Assembly: GCA_004553485.1 (NCBI GenBank) | Contig: SFLG01000005.1 | Location: 1 to 64,000 of the forward strand | Direction of reading: 5' to 3' | Length of the DNA stretch: 64,000 bases | Origin: Bacteroidales bacterium | GTDB lineage: Bacteria > Bacteroidota > Bacteroidia > Bacteroidales > Muribaculaceae | Part shown: piece by piece, positions 59,282 through 64,000 of the stretch | How positions within the stretch are numbered: position 1 is the first letter of the stretch | Layout of the letters: every line of letters starts with the position of its first letter | Made by a program: the position numbers and the translations under genes | Notes under the pieces: model-generated | What the model saw: only the letters and a program-made list of their open reading frames with translations | Told to the model about the DNA's origin: nothing | Databases searched by the model: none

Positions 59282-59656
59282 TTAGTGGACGGCGACAACT
59301 TCGATTTCGACGAGGGCGTTTTTCGGGAGCGTGCGCACGGCAACGGCCGAGCGGGCCGGGAAGGGTGCGGGGAAGTGGCGCGCATAGACCTCGTTCATGG
59401 CGGCGAAGTCACCCATGTCGGCAAGGAAAACCGTAGTTTTAACGACGTTGGCTAATGTCAGCCCTGCTCCGGCAAGGACGGCGGCGACGTTACGCAGCGA
59501 CATCTCGGTCTGCGCGGTGATGTCGGCAGGCATGGTGCCGGTGGAGGGGTCAACGGGCAGCTGACCCGAGGCAAAAACAAATGTCCCGGTGTCAATGGCC
59601 TGGCTGTACGGACCGATGGCGCCGGGAGCGGCAGTGGTAGCGATTTCTTTTTTCAT
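59282..59656 (-). CDS. ridA: RidA family reactive-intermediate deaminase
   Basis: This 124-residue protein has the family motifs GAIGPYSQAIDTGTFVFASG near the start, VVKTTVFLADMGDFAAMNEV in the middle, and PARSAVAV with the active-site Arg, then EIEVVAVH at the end. RidA hydrolyses 2-aminoacrylate and related imines, protecting PLP enzymes. Length and key residues are normal. It is monocistronic and cytoplasmic. Confidence 0.93.
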   Translation of the reverse strand: MKKEIATTAAPGAIGPYSQAIDTGTFVFASGQLPVDPSTGTMPADITAQTEMSLRNVAAVLAGAGLTLANVVKTTVFLADMGDFAAMNEVYARHFPAPFPARSAVAVRTLPKNALVEIEVVAVH

Positions 59657-59706
59657 TGCAGTATATTCTATTTTAAGTTAGTAAACTCCAAACCATCATA
59701 AAACCC

Positions 59707-59733
59707 ACATCACATACGTTACATACATTACAT
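59707..59733. repeat. 9-bp-period repeat between ridA and the YihY gene
   Basis: ACATCACAT, ACGTTACAT and ACATTACAT follow each other. They lie 36 nt beyond the YihY stop codon on the minus strand. Confidence 0.5.
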
Positions 59734-59768
59734 TAACCCTTCGCCAATTACCATCAAACATTAAAGTT

Positions 59769-61298
59769 TTAGTAAAACTTTAATGTTTGATCGCTTCGCA
59801 TAAAAGGATTGGGCGACGTATCGTCATTATCGGTGTTGCTTGATTCGCCGTCGGCTATTTCCCGCGCAAGCTCGATACCGAGGCTCTCTGCCGTTTCGGC
59901 GTCCACAAACCCGGCGGGGTCGATTTTCAGCGAAGTCAGGGGCACGGCGTCGGCGGCCTTGTTGAACTGCTCGCTGAGGCTGTCCATAGCCTTCACCACC
60001 GAGCCGAAACGGTCGTCGAACCGCGGGATAAAATTGTCCTTGCCGAGGTTGTTGAGGCGGCTGCGCACATAGCCCACCGTCAGCAGCGACGGCTCGACGG
60101 CCGGCTGGTAACCGTAGCTCTCCTTTCGGATGTCGAGAACCATGCGGTTGATGATGCCGGCGCGCATAAGGTGGTCGAGGACGTCGCTGAGCAGGCGCGG
60201 CGGAATCTCGGTCAGCGCCGCCAGCTGGTGGCGCGTGAGCGGAATCTGCGACTTGACAAAGCGTTCGACGATGATGGTGGCGACGGCTATCTCCACCTTG
60301 CGCAGGTAGGAGTGCGAGATATTGCTTACCTGCGTCGAGAAGGCGTACATAAAGATATTCTGCGACGAATAGCAAATCAGCGCTCCGCCCAGCACCGCCA
60401 TCCACGTCAGCTGAAGCCACAGCATCAACAGCGGCAGGAAGGCGAACGAGCCGTATATCGCGTTGTATCTTGTGACATACAGCTGTCCGCTGACAAACAG
60501 CCACTGAAGAATCAGGAAGGCCGTGCCGGTGAGCACGCCGGCCAGCAGAGCGTTGGGAATCTTGACTTTAGTATTGGGGACGAGGATAAAGACTCCGGCA
60601 AAGAACAGCCAGGTAAACATCCACGACGCCACCTCGAGCAACGCCGATATCACGGGCGTCATAAAGCTGAAGTGGAAAACCGACTGCAGCGTGGACGACA
60701 TAAACACCGCAATACCGCCGCCACAGATCATCAGGATGGGCAGGATCAGCAGCATCGCCGTGTAGTCGGTGATCTTGCGCCAAAAGCCGCGGTTCTGCTT
60801 GATGCCCCAGATGAGGTTGAAAGTCTGCTCGACATTGCTGAGCAGCGAAATGAGCATCCACACAAGAAAGACGATACCGATGCCCACGAAAAGCCCCTCG
60901 CTCGAGTGGCTGAGGTATGAGTCGGAGAACTGCAGCAGATACTCAAGCGTGTTGTGCTGTCCCGGCAGGGCGCGCTCTATCTCCTGTTCGAGCAGCTTCT
61001 GAAATCCGAATCCGCGCCCTATCGCAAAAAGCATCGCTATGGCGGGGACGATGGCCAGTGTCGTGCGGAAACTGAGGGCGCACGCCTTGTTCTGCAGATT
61101 AGTGTCGAGGAACGAGTTGACACTGATGTTCAACGTCTTTAGCAGATTTACCTTAAACGTGGTGCGGGTGTCCTGCCAGATGCCGTCGGTCCAGTAATAC
61201 CATGCGCGCTCGGTGCGGGCACGCAGCCATGCCTGCAGTCGCAACAGCCGTCCCGGCTGTTTCTTCTTGTGTCCGTAGTCCTTTGGTCGTTTCGTCAT
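59769..61298 (-). CDS. YihY/BrkB family membrane protein with C-terminal extension
   Basis: This 509-residue protein has a polar N-terminus and then six membrane helices of the YihY family (about 85-335): ALSFRTTLAIVPAIAMLFAI, SLLSNVEQTFNLIWGIKQNR, and PNTKVKIPNALLAGVLTGTA. After residue 345 a soluble region follows that resembles a winged-helix fold (LTRHQLAALTEIPPRLLSDV, then LDHLMRAGIINRMV) and an acidic tail. The family was once thought to be RNase BN but is a membrane protein of unknown function. The extension recurs in Bacteroidetes members, from memory. Confidence 0.85.
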   Translation of the reverse strand: MTKRPKDYGHKKKQPGRLLRLQAWLRARTERAWYYWTDGIWQDTRTTFKVNLLKTLNISVNSFLDTNLQNKACALSFRTTLAIVPAIAMLFAIGRGFGFQKLLEQEIERALPGQHNTLEYLLQFSDSYLSHSSEGLFVGIGIVFLVWMLISLLSNVEQTFNLIWGIKQNRGFWRKITDYTAMLLILPILMICGGGIAVFMSSTLQSVFHFSFMTPVISALLEVASWMFTWLFFAGVFILVPNTKVKIPNALLAGVLTGTAFLILQWLFVSGQLYVTRYNAIYGSFAFLPLLMLWLQLTWMAVLGGALICYSSQNIFMYAFSTQVSNISHSYLRKVEIAVATIIVERFVKSQIPLTRHQLAALTEIPPRLLSDVLDHLMRAGIINRMVLDIRKESYGYQPAVEPSLLTVGYVRSRLNNLGKDNFIPRFDDRFGSVVKAMDSLSEQFNKAADAVPLTSLKIDPAGFVDAETAESLGIELAREIADGESSNTDNDDTSPNPFMRSDQTLKFY

Positions 61299-61371
61299 AT
61301 TTGTTAAAACAAAAAATCAACGCACGGGTTGTTTCTTTTTTGCAAATTTACAAAATTCAGCCAATAATCCT

Positions 61372-61379
61372 TATCTTTG
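61372..61379 (+). promoter_or_regulatory. -7 element of the C45-type hydrolase gene
   Basis: TATCTTTG lies 58 nt before the ATG at 61438, with a small hairpin (CCCGCA / TGCGGG) between them. Confidence 0.5.
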
Positions 61380-61437
61380 CGACAACAACCCCGCACGAAG
61401 GAAATGCGGGACTGTCATGACAGCTAATTCACAACCG

Positions 61438-62532
61438 ATGAAACTACACAAGATAAGCACACTTTGCGCCGTCATAGCCTGCGCCGCAGCCTTTACCGGC
61501 AGCGACGCCGTGGCCTGCACGTCGGCAATCGTCAGCGGCCGCGCGTCGGCTTCGGGCCGCCCGTTGCTGTGGAAAAACCGCGACACGGGCCAGCAACACA
61601 ACTTTGTCGAGCGCGTGAATACCGGCCGACCCGGCGAGTTGGCATACGTCGGACTGTTCAACGCCGGCGACTCGCTGCTGAGCGAGGCGTGGATGGGAAT
61701 GAACGAGGCCGGCTTTGCCATAATGAACACGGCCTCGTACAACCTCGCTCCCGACACCGCCACCGTCAAAGACCGCGAGGGCCTTCTCATGAGCCGCGCC
61801 CTGCAGGTTTGCCGCACCGTCGACGACTTTGCACGCCTGCTCGACACGTTGCCCAAGCCGTTGGGTGTCCAGGCCAACTTCGGCGTCATCGATGCCACCG
61901 GCGCCGGGGCCTACTTCGAGACCGACGACTACCGCTACACGCCGTTCTACCTCAGCGAGAGCGAGGACGGGGTGATTATCCGCACCAATTTCTCGCGGAC
62001 GGGCAACGCCACCGACGGCATGGGCTACATCCGCTGCGACAATGCCCGCCATCTCCTTGCCGACCGCATCAGCAACGGCGGCTTTGTCCCCGAAGACTTT
62101 ACCGAGACGTGCTCGCGCTCTTACTGGCACAGCCTCCTCGGCCGCGACGTCCTTGCCGACACCACCCAGCACTGGGCCGTCGACCAGGACTTTATCCCGC
62201 GCCACAGCACATCGGCCTCGGTGGTAATAGAGGGAGCGATGCCCGGCGGCGACCCGTCGGACTGCGTGATGTGGACGATGCTGGGCTACCCCGGCACGGC
62301 CCATATCGAGGCCGTCACCCTTGACAAGGTTCCCGAGACCGTGCGCCCCACCCTCCCCGGCTGGCGCAGCGAGGCGTCAGAGACGTCGCTGAAGCTGCGC
62401 GACACTCGTGTTTTCCCCATCCATCGCGGAAGCGGTCAGCACTACATCGACCTCGACTACCTCCGCACCGAAGTCCCCCGCCAGCGCGCCCTCTCCACCT
62501 CGGCCTACCGCCGGGCCCGCAGCCGCCGCTGA
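61438..62532 (+). CDS. Secreted C45/choloylglycine-hydrolase-like N-terminal nucleophile hydrolase
   Basis: This 364-residue protein has a signal peptide (MKLHKISTLCAVIACAAAFT, ending DAVA) followed directly by Cys27, which would become the N-terminal nucleophile after cleavage. CTSAIVSGRASASGRPLLWK, then NRD, matches the start of linear-amide C-N hydrolases (bile-salt hydrolase, penicillin V acylase, C45 peptidases). Other family-like segments are WMGMNEAGFAIMNTASYNL, LLMSRALQVCRTVDDFARLL and NFGVIDATGAGAYFE. The substrate is unknown. The ATG at 61417 is a possible but less likely start, as it adds seven polar residues before the signal peptide. Confidence 0.82.
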   Translation: MKLHKISTLCAVIACAAAFTGSDAVACTSAIVSGRASASGRPLLWKNRDTGQQHNFVERVNTGRPGELAYVGLFNAGDSLLSEAWMGMNEAGFAIMNTASYNLAPDTATVKDREGLLMSRALQVCRTVDDFARLLDTLPKPLGVQANFGVIDATGAGAYFETDDYRYTPFYLSESEDGVIIRTNFSRTGNATDGMGYIRCDNARHLLADRISNGGFVPEDFTETCSRSYWHSLLGRDVLADTTQHWAVDQDFIPRHSTSASVVIEGAMPGGDPSDCVMWTMLGYPGTAHIEAVTLDKVPETVRPTLPGWRSEASETSLKLRDTRVFPIHRGSGQHYIDLDYLRTEVPRQRALSTSAYRRARSRR

Positions 62533-62549
62533 CCCCGCCGTCTCGCTGA

Positions 62550-62604
62550 CACATAAAAAACCAGGCCGTTGCACCGGAGATGGGCAGCGGCCTGGTTTTA
62601 TGTG
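62550..62604. terminator. Bidirectional terminator
   Basis: CACATAAAA...CCAGGCCG pairs with CGGCCTGG...TTTTATGTG across a 19-nt loop between the convergent hydrolase and ROK genes. Confidence 0.8.
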
Positions 62605-62616
62605 AGTGTCAACGAC

Positions 62617-63633
62617 TTAGTTGGCGGCAGGAGCGGCGGGAGCGGCAGGGGCGGCGGGAGCTGCGGGCTGCTCTTTGGCCTCCCAGCCGAGGGCGCTGGC
62701 ACCGAGGACGGCGGCATCGGCCTCCTTGAGCTCGCTCAGCAGAACCTTGGGTCCGCCGTCGTGCTTGTAAATCTTCAGCATCGAGCGCTCCATGGCGGCG
62801 CGCAGGGGCTTCATCAGCAGGTCGCCGCTCTTTGACAGGCCGCCGAAGAGGACAAATGCCTCGGGCGACGAGAAGACGGTCATGTCGGCCATGGCCTCGC
62901 CGAGGATGGTGCCGGTGTAGTCAAAAATCTCGTGTGCGAGCTGGTCGCCCTTTATGGCGGCGTCGTAGACGTCCTTCGAGGTGATGGTGTCGATGTCGAG
63001 GTTACGCAGCAGCGAGGGCTCGGTGCGGATCTCCAGGAACTCGCGGGCGGTACGTGCCACACCTGTTGCCGAGCAGTATGCCTCGAGGCAGCCCGTGCGG
63101 CCGCAGCCGCAGAGGCGGCCGTTGGTGCGCTTTACTGTCAGGTGGCCAAGCTCGCCGGCCATGCCGTCGTGGCCGTAGACAACGGAGCCGTTGACAACGA
63201 TGCCCGAGCCTACGCCGGTGCCGAGGGTAATCATTATGAAATCTTTAAGACCGCGGGCTACGCCGTATGTCATCTCGCCGATGGCGGCGGCGTTGGCGTC
63301 GTTGGTGATGGCGCAGGGGATGCCGAATTTCTCCGACACGGCGCGGGCCAGGGGTATGGGCGACGGCCAGGGCAGGTTTACGCCGTGGGTAATCTCGCCG
63401 GTATAGTAGTTGGCGTCGGGAGCACCGATACCGATGCCGTGAATTTTGTCTACGGCGTCGTTGGCGGTGACGATGCGCATAACTTCGGTGTACAGCTCGT
63501 CGATGTAGTCGTCGAAGTTTGAGTGTTTGGCTGTTTTGATTGATGAAGAGGCAATTACGACGCCACGGGCATCGACAATTCCGAAGACGGTGTTAGTACC
63601 GCCCATATCGATACCGATTACGTAAGGTTTCAT
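62617..63633 (-). CDS. ROK family sugar kinase (probable glucokinase)
   Basis: This 338-residue protein has the ATP-binding IGIDMGGTNTVFGIVD at the start, the catalytic Asp in CAITNDANAAAIGEMTYG (about 105-122), ITLGTGVGSGIVVNG, and the ROK zinc motif GHLTVKRTNGRLCGCGRTGC followed by LEAY. Glucokinase is most likely; ManNAc or allose kinase is possible. The C-terminal 15 residues are an Ala-Ala-Pro repeat made of 9-bp DNA units, absent from typical ROK kinases. The minus-strand TATCTTTG at 63758-63765 is a likely promoter element. Confidence 0.88.
   Translation of the reverse strand: MKPYVIGIDMGGTNTVFGIVDARGVVIASSSIKTAKHSNFDDYIDELYTEVMRIVTANDAVDKIHGIGIGAPDANYYTGEITHGVNLPWPSPIPLARAVSEKFGIPCAITNDANAAAIGEMTYGVARGLKDFIMITLGTGVGSGIVVNGSVVYGHDGMAGELGHLTVKRTNGRLCGCGRTGCLEAYCSATGVARTAREFLEIRTEPSLLRNLDIDTITSKDVYDAAIKGDQLAHEIFDYTGTILGEAMADMTVFSSPEAFVLFGGLSKSGDLLMKPLRAAMERSMLKIYKHDGGPKVLLSELKEADAAVLGASALGWEAKEQPAAPAAPAAPAAPAAN
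62623..62667 (-). repeat. 9-bp repeat encoding an Ala-Ala-Pro tail
   Basis: Units read on the minus strand as GC(C/T/A)GC(C/T)CC(C/T) encode the C-terminal (AAP)4-AA-N of the ROK kinase, ending one codon before the stop. Confidence 0.75.
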
Positions 63634-64000
63634 GTTGTAATAATATTATGGTGTTTAAATTTAAAGATTACTTTTTCGGCGGGGAAAAACGGGGGACAGA
63701 GCCTTCACCGGATATATACCGATACACATATCTGAATGTATACCTCAATATATACCGCAAAGATAGAAAAAATTTTAGCAAGTCGGCAGTAACTTGAAAC
63801 TTAAAATTAACTAAAAGACACGGCAACCTTTTCTCTTCGGCCAAAATTCCGTAATTTTGCACTGACGAAGGCGCCCCGATCACCTTTTTCTCGATGCTGC
63901 GTGGCGCCCCGTTTCGTTTTCAATTATCAAGTTTCCATTTATAATTTCCAATCGTTTTGTTACATAAATTTGCAATGACAGTTGCCGCAATGTCAGTTTC
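63634..64000. other. Intergenic region at the right edge, with promoter elements
   Basis: No convincing gene begins here. The minus-strand TATCTTTG (CAAAGATA on + at 63758-63765) likely serves the ROK kinase, with a leader of about 120 nt. On the + strand TAATTTTG (63852-63859) and TAAATTTG (63965-63972) are -7-like and may drive a gene beyond the window. GGCGCCCCG occurs twice (about 63870 and 63903). Confidence 0.4.

Noticed and set aside
63668..63883. 71-codon minus-strand open frame at the right edge
   Set aside because: It overlaps the presumed ROK promoter, is Tyr/Arg-rich low complexity and has no recognisable family.

Overview
The window looks like a chromosomal segment of a GC-rich member of the Bacteroidales, most likely Muribaculaceae-like; the family placement is inference. 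Three things support this. Many starts are preceded by the Bacteroidetes -7 element TAnnTTTG. Several genes are typical of the order: a MurF-Alr fusion, PorE, GldB, DUF4290, DUF4136, DUF4301, GSCFA, class II ribonucleotide reductase with a C-terminal zinc ribbon, and a C-terminal type IX sorting domain. Shine-Dalgarno signals are mostly weak. No rRNA operon, CRISPR array, prophage or complete insertion sequence is visible.

Layout. Positions 1-5525 are AT-richer and accessory. They hold a probably truncated 120-residue gene, an orphan secreted protein, an IS30 transposase tail, a large secreted phosphodiester glycosidase with a type IX sorting domain, and IS-end remnants next to the 3' end of a tRNA-Met gene, a classic island edge. 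From about 5700 on the sequence is GC-rich and core-like: S1/P1 nuclease; porE-GSCFA-murF/alr; OmpA lipoprotein; EamA transporter; rubrerythrin; an IS4 remnant; an ECF sigma factor, membrane protein and Spy-like operon; a DUF4136 lipoprotein; agmatine-to-putrescine genes; fabG, DUF4290, rimM and an OmpA protein; ftsE; nrdJ; an amidase plus mlaD-mlaE-mlaF operon; gldB; a short malic enzyme; a BspA-like protein; folC with a split chromate transporter; NDH-2; a TPR protein; DUF4301; two PH-domain membrane proteins, an Omp85-like barrel and a phosphoethanolamine transferase; a TPR lipoprotein; comF; rluD with a PASTA protein; tsaC with a sugar transferase; a ClC channel; RidA; a YihY protein; a C45-type hydrolase and a ROK kinase.

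Functionally the window leans to the cell envelope: peptidoglycan (MurF-Alr, amidase), lipid trafficking (Mla), lipid A modification, OmpA-type anchors, T9SS parts (PorE, GldB) and a probable envelope-stress sigma operon. The most unusual signals are: a MurF half with altered ligase motifs; a compact three-stem RNA-like element starting at a promoter near 50300; short tandem repeats, mostly of 9-bp period, recurring just after stop codons across the window; and a nucleotidyltransferase-like signature in DUF4301.
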